Origin: Bradyrhizobium canariense
GTDB lineage: Bacteria > Pseudomonadota > Alphaproteobacteria > Rhizobiales > Xanthobacteraceae
NCBI RefSeq assembly: GCF_900105125.1
Contig: NZ_LT629750.1
Span: 4,491,001-4,555,000, forward strand
Direction: 5' to 3'
Length of the DNA: 64,000 bases
Below the pieces are notes generated by a model. That model searched no databases. It was not told where the DNA came from and saw nothing but the letters and a program-made list of their open reading frames with translations. Position 1 is the first letter of the stretch. Each line of letters opens with the position of its first letter. A program made the position numbers and the translations under genes. Shown here piece by piece: positions 8,624 to 17,139 of the stretch.

Positions 8624-9713
8624 AGTACAGCAATGCCTTTAGAACCAGTCAAGAAAAATCTTTTCAGAGCCAACAAGGCCCCCACATCGTTTTCGGCGCG
8701 TTCGGAAGTTCCGGGTCGGAGGAACTTAAAGTCCGAGGACGTTAGTTAGCCCGCAGCCATGCGATGGCGGCCCGCGGCCGCCGCCGACACGATTGGCGCC
8801 GGTCGGCAGCAGGCTTGCTCTGGTCTGGATGCGAACGGGTTTCTCGGCGCGAACGCCCAAACGATGCGGCAAGAGCCTGCTCTCGGTCTGCAGCGCTTGG
8901 TGCGCTATACCTTCGCGCGCCCGGACATGTCGGGAGCTTCGATGGGAGTTTTCGGAAGAGGCGTATGACCCTTCTTTGCGCTGCGATTTGTTGAACCCGG
9001 GATATCGCAGGAGCGATCAACGGGCGTCCGCAGGGCGCGACGAGCTTCTCGACAATTGGCCAACCGCACCAGTTTCACACCAGAAACGGCCTCAACAAAT
9101 CTCAACGAACGCCTGCAATCCGCATCGAAAACGCGGCAACATCAACGAAACTAACGATTCCCCTATCGCTCATAACGGTCTGGTTGCAGGTTCGCGTCCT
9201 GCCGGGCCCACCAATGATATCCGTAACTTATCAGGAGTTCTTTGCCGTAACGGGATCACCGCACCAGAAACGCCTCGCCTCCTCACGCATGGCCATATCT
9301 CAGCCGCTGGCAAAATAGCGCTGCGCCTTCGATCCGACCAGGGACCCTGCCGTTCAATAGTAGCTTCGGCGGCCTCGTCGCACAAAACGGCTGGAGCTCC
9401 TCTCCGCCGAGCGTCCCGTCAACGGTCATCGACCACTTCCGAAGAGTCCGCTTTGCGCCCCAATAGCAGATACTCCGGACTGGTAGTGCGAACGCCTAGC
9501 CTGCCGCACGATCTCTTTATGCAAGGTTCGGATTCGCGTCAGTCTTTTTAGCCGATCGGTCACTGGTAGGGCTGCCGGAAGATGGTCTGGTCCTGCCAGA
9601 TGTCACCGTCCACCGCACAGAAGCAGCCAGGCAAATGCTGCAGACCGGCAAAGCAAAGTGCGGCGGCAGTTCTCTCATTACGCGCGGGGCTGCGAATTTC
9701 GCACACTTCTCGG
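8624..9713. other. About 1.1-kb region without a recognisable gene
   Basis: Open frames here (the longest is 252 codons on the plus strand, 8793-9551) are arginine/serine-rich, lack a convincing start signal and match no family I know. The one recognisable item is the tRNA 3' fragment at 9167-9213. The rest is probably junction DNA left by integration and decay. Confidence 0.5.
9167..9213 (+). other. tRNA(CAT) 3' fragment: anticodon loop to CCA (integration footprint)
   Basis: The sequence reads as the 3' half of an elongator-type CAT-anticodon tRNA: loop CTCATAA (9169-9175), variable region, a perfect T arm GCAGG-TTCGCGT-CCTGC, acceptor strand CGGGCCC and encoded ACCA ending at 9213. A matching 5' half (GGGCCCG acceptor strand and D arm) is absent from the preceding 60 bases. 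Such 3' fragments are left where a tyrosine integrase inserted an element into the tRNA gene. By the usual geometry the element lies to the left of the fragment. Confidence 0.65.
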
Positions 9714-11615
9714 TTAAACCGAAACAAGCCGCGATGGCATGACCTTCTGTGCGACAATCTTTTCCGTCTCGAACTGCTCGAATAGGAGAATTTTGCGCGC
9801 TTCCATTTCGGCAACATTCTTTTCCTTGACATGACCAAATCCCTTGATCATCTCAGGCAGATTGGCAAGCTCGACGGCGATTGCATAATTGCGGACTGTT
9901 AGACGCGAAAGTACATATTCGACCTGCAAAATATAGTCTTCGATCAGTTGCCGCTCCATCCGGCGCTCCGCCGTGTAACCGAAGACATCGAGCGCCGTGC
10001 CCCGCAGGCCCTTGAATCGCGCCAGTAGCTTGAACGCCGTGAAGACCCATGGACCAAAGACACGCTTTCTGAGATCACCCGTGACCGGATCACGCCGCGC
10101 CAGCAATGGCGGCGCCAGGTGGAATTCCAGCCTGTAGTCTCCTTCGAATTGACGATCGAGTTTCTCCAGGAAGGCGCCCTCGGTGTAAAGCCGGGCGACT
10201 TCGTACTCGTCCTTGTAGGCCATCAGCTTGAATAGATTGCTGGCGACAGCCTCGGTCAATGCCTGATCACCCGTGCCGCAGTCGGCTCGCTCGACGCGGG
10301 CGACGATGTCTTCATAGCGCCTCGCATAAGCGAGGTCCTGGTACCGCGCAAGGAACGTCGCATAAGACAAACGCTGCTCCGACCGGGAGAGCGGATTCCC
10401 GACCGGAGCCAGCGCCGGGCGAGCGAATGCCTCGACGGCGGCGGGATCATGCGCGGCCAGCCTTCCCCATCCAAATGTCCGCTTGTTCGCTTCGACGCCA
10501 CCGCCGTTCAGGGTGATGGCCTGATCGATGGCATCGAAGCTAATCGGAATCAGCCCTTTCTGGAACGCGTAACCGAGCAGGAACAGATTGGTCGCGATGG
10601 AATCACCCATCAGTGCGGTTGCGATCCTTGATCCCTCGACGAAATCGATCCCGGCTTCGCCTACCGCCCTCCGCAGCACGCGATGCATCACGTTAGCTTC
10701 GAAATCGACATTGCCGTCCGTGACAAAGGCTGCTGTCGGCGTCAACGACGTGTTGACGACGGCTCGTGTCACGCCACCTTCAAGACGGGAGAGTGCGACC
10801 GGCGACGCCGCGACCACCATATCGCAGCCGAGTAGAAGATCGCAGGCCCCTGCGGCAATGCGGACCGCCGCGATGTCGTCGGGCTTCGGCGCGAGCCGGA
10901 CGTGGCTCATGACGCCGCCGTTCTTCTGCGCCAAGCCGGTGAAATCCAGCACCGAGCACCCTTTGCCCTCGATGTGGGCGGCCATTCCGAGCAACGCGCC
11001 GATCGTCACGACCCCCGTGCCGCCAATGCCCGTCATCAGGATATCGTAGGGTTCCAGCAGCGTCTTGACTTCCGGCATCGGCAACACCGCGAAGAGGTCC
11101 GCAGCACCGTTGCCCTCGGCCTTCACAGGCTTGCGCAGCGTGCCGCCGTGAACCGTCACGAAACTCGGGCAGAAGCCCTCCACGCAAGAGAAGTCCTTGT
11201 TGCAACTCGACTGGTCGATGATGCGCTTGCGGCCGAATTCGGTCTCCAGCGGCTTCACCGACACGCAATTGGATTTCACCGAGCAGTCGCCGCAGCCCTC
11301 GCAGACGAGTTCGTTGATGAAGGCGCGCTTCGGCGGATCTGGATAAAGCCCGCGCTTCCGTCGTCGGCGTTTCTCGGCCGCGCAGGTCTGATCGTAGATC
11401 AGCACGGTCAGGCCACGGGTGTTGCGCAGATCGCGTTGCACGGCGTCGAGCTCGGCACGGTCGTAAAGCGTCACGCTCGGGAGAAACGTGCCTGGGTCGG
11501 TATATTTGTCCGGTTCATCGGAGACGACCACGACGCGAACCGCTCCTTCGGCAGCGACCTGCGCAGCGATCTGCGCGACGCTGAATCCGCCTTCCGCCGA
11601 TTGCCCGCCCGTCAT
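9714..11615 (-). CDS. Indolepyruvate:ferredoxin oxidoreductase-type protein, C-terminal part (frameshifted)
   Basis: 633 residues corresponding to the second half of the long (about 1150-residue) fused 2-oxoacid:ferredoxin oxidoreductase of alpha- and betaproteobacteria. The ferredoxin-like part has CEGCGDCSVKSNC and NKDFSCVEGFCPSF (residues about 80-130). A gamma-subunit domain follows (MTGIGGTGVVTIGALLGM, about 190) and then the C-terminal extension. It begins at an ATG that overlaps the stop of the first half by 4 bp. One extra base near 11635 would join both frames through the family's usual ITYKILYNDAVAMTGG. The enzyme would oxidise an aryl- or acyl-pyruvate to the CoA ester; the substrate here is unknown. 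Confidence 0.85.
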   Translation of the reverse strand: MTGGQSAEGGFSVAQIAAQVAAEGAVRVVVVSDEPDKYTDPGTFLPSVTLYDRAELDAVQRDLRNTRGLTVLIYDQTCAAEKRRRRKRGLYPDPPKRAFINELVCEGCGDCSVKSNCVSVKPLETEFGRKRIIDQSSCNKDFSCVEGFCPSFVTVHGGTLRKPVKAEGNGAADLFAVLPMPEVKTLLEPYDILMTGIGGTGVVTIGALLGMAAHIEGKGCSVLDFTGLAQKNGGVMSHVRLAPKPDDIAAVRIAAGACDLLLGCDMVVAASPVALSRLEGGVTRAVVNTSLTPTAAFVTDGNVDFEANVMHRVLRRAVGEAGIDFVEGSRIATALMGDSIATNLFLLGYAFQKGLIPISFDAIDQAITLNGGGVEANKRTFGWGRLAAHDPAAVEAFARPALAPVGNPLSRSEQRLSYATFLARYQDLAYARRYEDIVARVERADCGTGDQALTEAVASNLFKLMAYKDEYEVARLYTEGAFLEKLDRQFEGDYRLEFHLAPPLLARRDPVTGDLRKRVFGPWVFTAFKLLARFKGLRGTALDVFGYTAERRMERQLIEDYILQVEYVLSRLTVRNYAIAVELANLPEMIKGFGHVKEKNVAEMEARKILLFEQFETEKIVAQKVMPSRLVSV

Positions 11616-13228
11616 CGCGACCGCGTCGTTGTACAGATCTTATATGTGATGTTGATCCTGGCTGCCGCGGCAGCGCGGATGGCCAACAAGCCGCTATGCG
11701 TGTAGGTGCCGTCACCGAGGTTCTGAAAGACGTGTTTTTCGGTTGTAAATGGAGCCTGACCGATCCAGTTGGCGCCCTCCCCACCCATATGGGTGATCGT
11801 TTCCGTATGCCGTTGCGGCATCCACATCGCCATGCCGTGGCATCCGATTCCAGCCATGGCGCGACTGCCTTCCGGCAACTGTGTCGACGTATTGTGGGGA
11901 CACCCTGAACAGAAAAATGGCGTGCGCTGCGACTTGATCTGCGGCGTGCGCGCAACTTCCTCGAACGACTCCAATCGTGCGATCCGCTGCGCGAGATTGG
12001 CACTTCCCTTCCCCAGACGGTCGAGGCGGGACAGGATGGCGCGCGCCACAATCGTCGGCGACAATTCGCCTTCGCTGCGGAGCAGGACGGCGCCATCCTC
12101 ATCGCGCTTGCCCACGACCGAGGGGCGCTCGGCCGGATCCATATTGAAGATCGCGTGGACAAACTGGGTCTCGATGAAGCCCTGCTTCTCCTCGACGACG
12201 AGAACATCCTTCAAACCCTTGGCGAAACGCCGCGCACCTTCGACCTCGAGCGGCCAGGTCAGTCCGACCTTGTAGACCCGCAGCCCAAGATCGGCACAAG
12301 CCTGCTCAGATAGTCCCAGATCAGACAGCGCCTGCCGTACATCGAGATAGGCCTTGCCCGTGGTGAGGATCCCAAAAGTCGCCGCCGGGGAATTGATCGT
12401 CGTGCGGTCAATCGGGTTGGCGCGGACGAAGGCCGCGACCGCGCGCATCTTGGCGCCGTGCAGACGGGCTTCCGCCTCGAGCGGTGGATCCGGCCAGCGG
12501 ATATGCAATCCGCCAGCGGGGGCCTCGAAATCCGTGGGCTCGACGAACTGCATGCGGTCCGGATCGGCTTCGATCGAGGCCGAGCTTTCTGCGGTTTCCG
12601 AAATTGCCTTGAAGCCCACCCAGCATCCGGAGAACCGCGACAATGCGAAGCCATATATGCCAAAATCAAGATATTCCTGCACGGTCGCCGGATTGAGGAT
12701 CGGCATCATCGCCGCCTGAAATACCTGTTCGCTTTGGTGGGCGAGCGTCGACGACTGACAGCCATGATCATCGCCTGCCAATGCGAGAACGCCGCCGAAC
12801 CGCGACGTCCCGGCGGCATTCGCATGTTTCAGCGCGTCTACCGAGCGATCGACGCCGGGGCCCTTGCCGTACCAGATGCCGAACACGCCTTGTACTGTCG
12901 CTCCAGGGAACATGCCGACTTGCTGGCTGCCCCAGACCGACGTAGCTGCGAGATCTTCGTTCAGACCAGGCTGAAATTGGATGTTCTCGGCGGCCAGATA
13001 CTTCTTGGCCGACCATAGCGCATTGTCATAAGTGCCAAGCGGCGACCCACGATAGCCCGAGATAAAGCCGCCGGTGTTGAGACCAGCCTTGGCATCCCGG
13101 GCTCTCTGCATCAGGGGAAGCCGCACGAGCGCCTGGATCCCGGAAAGATAGATACGCCCCGACGGCAACGTGTATTTGTCGTCGAGCGTGACGCGATGCA
13201 GCATTGTTTGTGCCATTACGATTTTCAT
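11612..13228 (-). CDS. Indolepyruvate:ferredoxin oxidoreductase-type protein, N-terminal part (frameshifted)
   Basis: 538 residues covering the pyrimidine- and TPP-binding parts of the fused oxidoreductase: GFISGYRGSPLGTYDNAL (about residue 55), LALAGDDHGCQSST, a 4Fe-4S-type FFCSGCPHNTST and the TPP region GIGCHGMAMW...MGGEGANW. The family sequence continues normally to INITYKI, then runs into CTTTRSR and a stop. Deletion of one C in the coding strand (a G on the plus strand near 11635-11636) explains this. Whether it is a real mutation, a sequencing error or a functional split is open; the ATGA overlap would allow re-initiation of the second half. It lies downstream of two SDR genes in the same orientation. 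Confidence 0.85.
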   Translation of the reverse strand: MKIVMAQTMLHRVTLDDKYTLPSGRIYLSGIQALVRLPLMQRARDAKAGLNTGGFISGYRGSPLGTYDNALWSAKKYLAAENIQFQPGLNEDLAATSVWGSQQVGMFPGATVQGVFGIWYGKGPGVDRSVDALKHANAAGTSRFGGVLALAGDDHGCQSSTLAHQSEQVFQAAMMPILNPATVQEYLDFGIYGFALSRFSGCWVGFKAISETAESSASIEADPDRMQFVEPTDFEAPAGGLHIRWPDPPLEAEARLHGAKMRAVAAFVRANPIDRTTINSPAATFGILTTGKAYLDVRQALSDLGLSEQACADLGLRVYKVGLTWPLEVEGARRFAKGLKDVLVVEEKQGFIETQFVHAIFNMDPAERPSVVGKRDEDGAVLLRSEGELSPTIVARAILSRLDRLGKGSANLAQRIARLESFEEVARTPQIKSQRTPFFCSGCPHNTSTQLPEGSRAMAGIGCHGMAMWMPQRHTETITHMGGEGANWIGQAPFTTEKHVFQNLGDGTYTHSGLLAIRAAAAARINITYKICTTTRSR

Positions 13229-13308
13229 GTGAGCTCGAGGTCTGACGAACCAGCCAAGCCCCCCACTTCATCGGGGTGCAGGCCAACCGTCATAAACGCA
13301 AAGCCGGC

Positions 13309-14067
13309 TCAGTTCATCACGCTGCCGCCGTCAACCGACAGCGTCTGTCCCGTTACGAAATCGCTTGCCGATGAACTCAGGAAAAACATTGCGCCAATCA
13401 GATCCTGTGGATCGGCCTGGCGTTTGAGCGCACGGGTCGCAATGTTTTTCTCCATCACGTCCGCAGGCCAATCCGGATTGTCGCGCATGCTGTCGCTCAT
13501 GGTGAGTCCCGGTGCGATGCAGTTCACCCGAATGCCGTCGTCCCCTAATTCACGTGCCATCGCCCGCGTCATCGAGATGACGGCCCCCTTGGACGCCACG
13601 TAATGCAGCATTCCCGGCGCGCCTTTGATCGCCGTTCCGGACGCAATATTGATGATCTTGCCGTAGCCATTTCGCTTCATCGCGGAGATCACATATTTGG
13701 TGCATTCGAACACCCCGCGCGTGTTGACGGCGAGAACGCGATCCCACTCCTGGCTCTCGATCTGGCCGATCAACTTCGGTTTCAGCGCACCGGCCAGCGC
13801 GGCATTGTTGACGAGAATGTCGATCTTTCCAAAACGCTCGATCACCTGGTCGAAAAAACCCGAGACCGACCTGGGATCGGTAACGTCGAGGTAACCGCCG
13901 AGCGCCTCCCCACCGCCGGCGACAGCCGCCTTGTAGACGACGTCGGTCGATGCGATATCGCCCACGGCAACGCGGGCCCCACGGGACGCCAGCGCGAGGG
14001 CGAACGATGCGCCCAGTCCTTGCGCCGCCCCCGTGACGCAGGCGACCTTTCCGGCAAGATCATCCAT
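13309..14067 (-). CDS. SDR-family oxidoreductase
   Basis: 252 residues from ATG 14067 (GAGGA seven bases upstream, 12 bp after the preceding SDR stop). Classical short-chain dehydrogenase: TGAAQGLGASFALALASRG nucleotide-binding loop, acidic DI after beta-2 (NAD preference, inferred), ILVNNAA, catalytic serine in IINIASGTA, YVASKGA with Tyr and Lys, and a C-terminal VTGQTLSVDGG. It oxidises a hydroxyl group to a ketone or the reverse. With the adjacent SDR it probably does successive steps of one pathway leading to the oxoacid oxidoreductase (inference). A 402-codon frame extends upstream through the neighbouring gene and is spurious. Confidence 0.92.
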   Translation of the reverse strand: MDDLAGKVACVTGAAQGLGASFALALASRGARVAVGDIASTDVVYKAAVAGGGEALGGYLDVTDPRSVSGFFDQVIERFGKIDILVNNAALAGALKPKLIGQIESQEWDRVLAVNTRGVFECTKYVISAMKRNGYGKIINIASGTAIKGAPGMLHYVASKGAVISMTRAMARELGDDGIRVNCIAPGLTMSDSMRDNPDWPADVMEKNIATRALKRQADPQDLIGAMFFLSSSASDFVTGQTLSVDGGSVMN

Positions 14068-14078
14068 ATGCTCAATCC

Positions 14079-14876
14079 TCACGACGCCGACGCCCCGCCA
14101 TCGATCGGGATGACAGTTCCGGTCATGAAGCTCGATGCCTTCGACGCCAGCAACAGGACCAGCCCCTGGATTTCGTCGGGCGTACCGATACGGTTCATCG
14201 GCACCTCCTTGACAAACAGCGACGCCACCTCCGGTTCTTTCAGTCGTCCTCCGCCGATATTGGTCAGGAACGGCCCCGGTGCGACCGCGTTGATCGTGAC
14301 GTTGTCGCTCGCCAGTTCCAGCGCGGATTGACGAACCAGATTGCTGATGGCGGCCTTCGCGGCGACATAGCCGTAGCCGCACAGCCGCTCGCCACGCAGG
14401 CCCGCGACCGACGATGTCACGATGATGCGTCCATATTTGCGGGGACGCATCTGAGCGGAAGCCGCACGAATCGTGACAAAAACGCTGGTTAGATTGATCC
14501 GGAGCAGTTCGTCCCATCGTTTCAGGTCGACCTGCGCCATGCCGCCAGTAGGCGTCAACGGCCCCGGGCCGGCGGACAAGCCGGCATTAGCGCATACGAT
14601 ATCGAGCCGCCCGAATTTTTTTGCCGCCGTCTCGATCGTACTTTCGATCGCGCCGAGATTCGCGACATCGAGCTCAAGCGTGTCGATCTTTAGACCTCGC
14701 TTCGCCAGGAGCTCCGCCGATTTATCGAGTTTCCGGACATCGATGTCCGTCATCATCACGCCCGCACCGTTCTCGGCAAGCACTTCCGCCATCGCGAATC
14801 CAAGCCCGCCGGCAGCACCGGACACAAAAGCTGCCTGCCCGGTCAAATCGAACATTTCAACAGCGGTCAATGTCAT
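14079..14876 (-). CDS. SDR-family oxidoreductase
   Basis: 265 residues. The cofactor loop is SGAAGGLGFAMAEVLAENG, with TDID after beta-2. The NNAG motif appears as CANAGLS, the serine lies in IIVTSSVAGL, and the active Tyr/Lys pair is YVAAKAA; the C-terminus ends in TGTVIPIDGGASAS. It is a classical NAD(P)-dependent SDR, about 30% like its neighbour by eye. Its start is preceded by no strong Shine-Dalgarno. A strong inverted repeat at 14933-14964 separates it from the transporter gene. Confidence 0.92.
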   Translation of the reverse strand: MTLTAVEMFDLTGQAAFVSGAAGGLGFAMAEVLAENGAGVMMTDIDVRKLDKSAELLAKRGLKIDTLELDVANLGAIESTIETAAKKFGRLDIVCANAGLSAGPGPLTPTGGMAQVDLKRWDELLRINLTSVFVTIRAASAQMRPRKYGRIIVTSSVAGLRGERLCGYGYVAAKAAISNLVRQSALELASDNVTINAVAPGPFLTNIGGGRLKEPEVASLFVKEVPMNRIGTPDEIQGLVLLLASKASSFMTGTVIPIDGGASAS

Positions 14877-14932
14877 ACACTCCCATATGATTCGGCTCGC
14901 CAGGCGAGCAACTGATGTAAACTGAAGTAAAT

Positions 14933-14964
14933 ACTGTGGTCTGCAGGATACTGCAGACCACAGT
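14933..14964. terminator. 14-bp perfect inverted repeat with GATA loop
   Basis: ACTGTGGTCTGCAG and its exact reverse complement flank a 4-nt loop, 7 bp beyond the MFS transporter stop. On the minus strand it would end or attenuate the MFS transcript before the SDR genes. No proper U-tract follows on either strand, so a bound dimeric regulator is an alternative. Confidence 0.5.
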
Positions 14965-14971
14965 CCGGCTG

Positions 14972-16276
14972 TCAGGCAGCAGGACGAGCTTTCGACTCCA
15001 CGACAGCGAAGCTTCGACCGGCGGTCTCCGGAAGCAGCAGCGCCGCCAGCAAGCAGAACGCCGTAGCCGGCAGGCCGACCATCATCGCGTTGATCAACTC
15101 ACCTCCAACAGCCGGGACCACCGCGGGTACGACGAACGGCGCGACGCTGCCGACGCCGCGCCCGATCATGTAGATCGTAGATACGGCGCTCGAACGGCTC
15201 TCCACCGGGAACAGCTCGGCAAACCACGGGCCGAACATGCCCGCGCATGTCTGCCCCATCCCCCACAGCATGTACCAGCCGAAGAGCGGCCACAACCAGA
15301 TCGATTCAGGAAACCCCGATTTTGCGGCATAGTACATTCCGGCAAAGCCGATCAACGAGAGCAGCGTTGGCAGGATCACTGCAGCCTTTCGACCGATCTT
15401 GTCGCTGAAGTACCCCAGGATAACGTACGACACGGCGACCGTTATCGCGAGCACCAACGTTATCGTTCGCATCGACTCAGGAGATGCACCGGCGGACGTC
15501 ATCACCCGAGGCATGAATACGGCGATGCTGTAGTAGGCAAACATGTAGCCGGACACCAGGACGACACCCAGAACCGTGTAGCGCAGCGAGCCACCTTTGA
15601 AGATTTCGATCAGCGGATTTCGCGCCTGTTGCTTTTCGACAGGAAGCTCTCCGCTCTTGCGTAGATCGTTATAGGCCGTCCAGAGGCGCGATTCCGGCAT
15701 CGAGATGCGGATGTAGACCATGAGCAGAATGGGCGAACCGCCGATCAAAAGCGCAACCCGCCAGCCCCATTCCGGGCTAAACGAGTTGGTCGCCCACACC
15801 GCAACGACCGCCGCCATGCCGAAACCTCCGGTCGAGGCCGCCTGAATCAGGGAGCTTCCGAAGCCGCGCTTCTTACGATCCCAGACTTCGTTGAACAGAA
15901 CCTCTCCGGCCCCCCACTCGCCGCCCAGCCCGATTCCTGCGATCGCACGAAACACCAGCAGCGAGGTAAAATCCCATGAGAACGCGGAGAGGATGGCGCC
16001 AAACGAGAAAAACCCAAGCGTCATTTGCAACGATGCCTTACGCCCAAACCTATCCCCAAGCCATCCAAAGGCCACCCCGCCTAGAATGGAGCCCGCCAGC
16101 GTAACCGACGTAATAATACCCGCTTGCGTAAGCGTGATGTTCAAATCCTTCTGGATCGCGCCCATCAGAAACGCGACAATCATGACGTTGTAAAAATCGA
16201 GTCCGTATCCAAGAAAGGTCGAGATCAAAACGCTCGCCTTTTCCTTGCCGGTATAATTCCCTGCCGCGACTTCCAT
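14972..16276 (-). CDS. MFS transporter, aromatic acid/metabolite:H+ symporter type
   Basis: 434 residues with 12 predicted membrane segments. The conserved inter-helix loop is GWLGDRFGRKAS (about residue 75) and the matching loop in the second half is GYFSDKIGRKAA; RAIAGIGLGGEWGAGEVLFNE is typical of the AAHS/SHS metabolite symporters. It likely imports an aromatic or carboxylic acid that the neighbouring SDRs and oxoacid oxidoreductase degrade. The substrate is not determined. It is the promoter-proximal gene of this run; the next gene upstream ends 43 bp away on the same strand. Confidence 0.9.
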   Translation of the reverse strand: MEVAAGNYTGKEKASVLISTFLGYGLDFYNVMIVAFLMGAIQKDLNITLTQAGIITSVTLAGSILGGVAFGWLGDRFGRKASLQMTLGFFSFGAILSAFSWDFTSLLVFRAIAGIGLGGEWGAGEVLFNEVWDRKKRGFGSSLIQAASTGGFGMAAVVAVWATNSFSPEWGWRVALLIGGSPILLMVYIRISMPESRLWTAYNDLRKSGELPVEKQQARNPLIEIFKGGSLRYTVLGVVLVSGYMFAYYSIAVFMPRVMTSAGASPESMRTITLVLAITVAVSYVILGYFSDKIGRKAAVILPTLLSLIGFAGMYYAAKSGFPESIWLWPLFGWYMLWGMGQTCAGMFGPWFAELFPVESRSSAVSTIYMIGRGVGSVAPFVVPAVVPAVGGELINAMMVGLPATAFCLLAALLLPETAGRSFAVVESKARPAA

Positions 16277-16318
16277 TGCTTTCCCCCTGATATTTCGCTT
16301 TTTTGTTTTGTATTTATT

Positions 16319-16624
16319 TTAGCTTCGCTCGATGTGCGCGCGTATCCTGTCTCTGCCGTCGACATATCCGTGGCGTCTCGCAGCGACGATCATTTTGTCG
16401 AACTCGTCCTGCCACCCGGAGCTTAACGACGGCCCACTCTGGCTGAGAAGCCAGCCGCGACTTACCCAGACAGCAACATTTCCTTCCATCTCCAGACTTC
16501 CATTGGTCTCGCGAATGCGTTGCGCCAACACATTCTCCGCAACGTCGACGACGGCCTTGAACTTGCCGAGATCCGCCTGTTCAATTAACTGGATTCCCGG
16601 TGCGCTATCGATCCGGATGATCAC
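16319..16624 (-). CDS. Small protein of unknown function in a two-component monooxygenase operon
   Basis: 101 residues beginning at a GTG whose GTGA overlaps the flavin reductase stop. That overlap and the same ATGA-type spacing throughout this operon are the main reasons to believe it. I do not recognise the family. It is soluble and mixed alpha/beta, with a tryptophan-rich middle (VAVWVSRGWLLSQ) and a helical, basic C-terminus (DEFDKMIVAARRHGYVDGRDRI). It could be an accessory subunit of the luciferase-like monooxygenase, but nothing in its sequence shows this. Confidence 0.6.
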   Translation of the reverse strand: MIIRIDSAPGIQLIEQADLGKFKAVVDVAENVLAQRIRETNGSLEMEGNVAVWVSRGWLLSQSGPSLSSGWQDEFDKMIVAARRHGYVDGRDRIRAHIERS

Positions 16625-17139
16625 ATTGTGACCCCGCCGTAGCTTCCGTTAAAGAACACCAGCGGCTCGCCGTCGCGGGCATCCGCGCATACGACCTCTC
16701 CGATCGCTATGCAATGATCGCCACCCGCGAGCAACTCCGTTAATCGAAGCTCCGCAAAGCCGATCGCACCTGCGAAAATTGGTGAACCTGTTTTGCCCGC
16801 ATGCCATTCAACGGAGCTGAACTTGTCGCCTCCCTTGGTCGCGAACACCTTTGAAAGATGACGCTGGTCCTGGTTTAGAAAGTTGATGCAGAACACATTA
16901 CTGCGCTTCAGTGCCAGAAGCGTATCGGAGCCGTTGTTCATGCAGACGATGAACTGCGGCGGCGACAACGAGAGGGAGGTCAATCCGTTCATCGTCAGTC
17001 CGAGCGGCCTGCCGTCGACATCGACCGTGGTGACGATCGCAACGCCCGTCACCCAGCGGCTGGCGACCTGGCGAAAGCTCACCGGATCGATCGTCGGCAG
17101 TTCTTCATCCTGCACGCGACGTGCCACGACCATGCTCAT
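16621..17139 (-). CDS. Flavin reductase, HpaC/two-component monooxygenase type
   Basis: 172 residues of the flavin-reductase-like FMN-binding split-barrel family: FRQVASRWVTGVAIVTT, GLTMNGLTSLSLSPPQFIVCM (conserved S/T before the PP turn), FCINFLNQDQ and a C-terminal GEPLVFFNGSYGG. It makes reduced FMN or FAD with NAD(P)H for a partner oxygenase. Its ATG at 17139 overlaps the stop of the luciferase-like gene by 4 bp (ATGA), so that monooxygenase is the natural partner. A longer frame from 17466 overlaps the monooxygenase gene and was rejected. Confidence 0.92.
   Translation of the reverse strand: MSMVVARRVQDEELPTIDPVSFRQVASRWVTGVAIVTTVDVDGRPLGLTMNGLTSLSLSPPQFIVCMNNGSDTLLALKRSNVFCINFLNQDQRHLSKVFATKGGDKFSSVEWHAGKTGSPIFAGAIGFAELRLTELLAGGDHCIAIGEVVCADARDGEPLVFFNGSYGGVTM

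Noticed and set aside
8793..9551. 252-codon plus-strand open frame
   Set aside because: Arg/Ser/Pro-rich translation without motifs or a ribosome site, and it runs through the tRNA fragment at 9167-9213.
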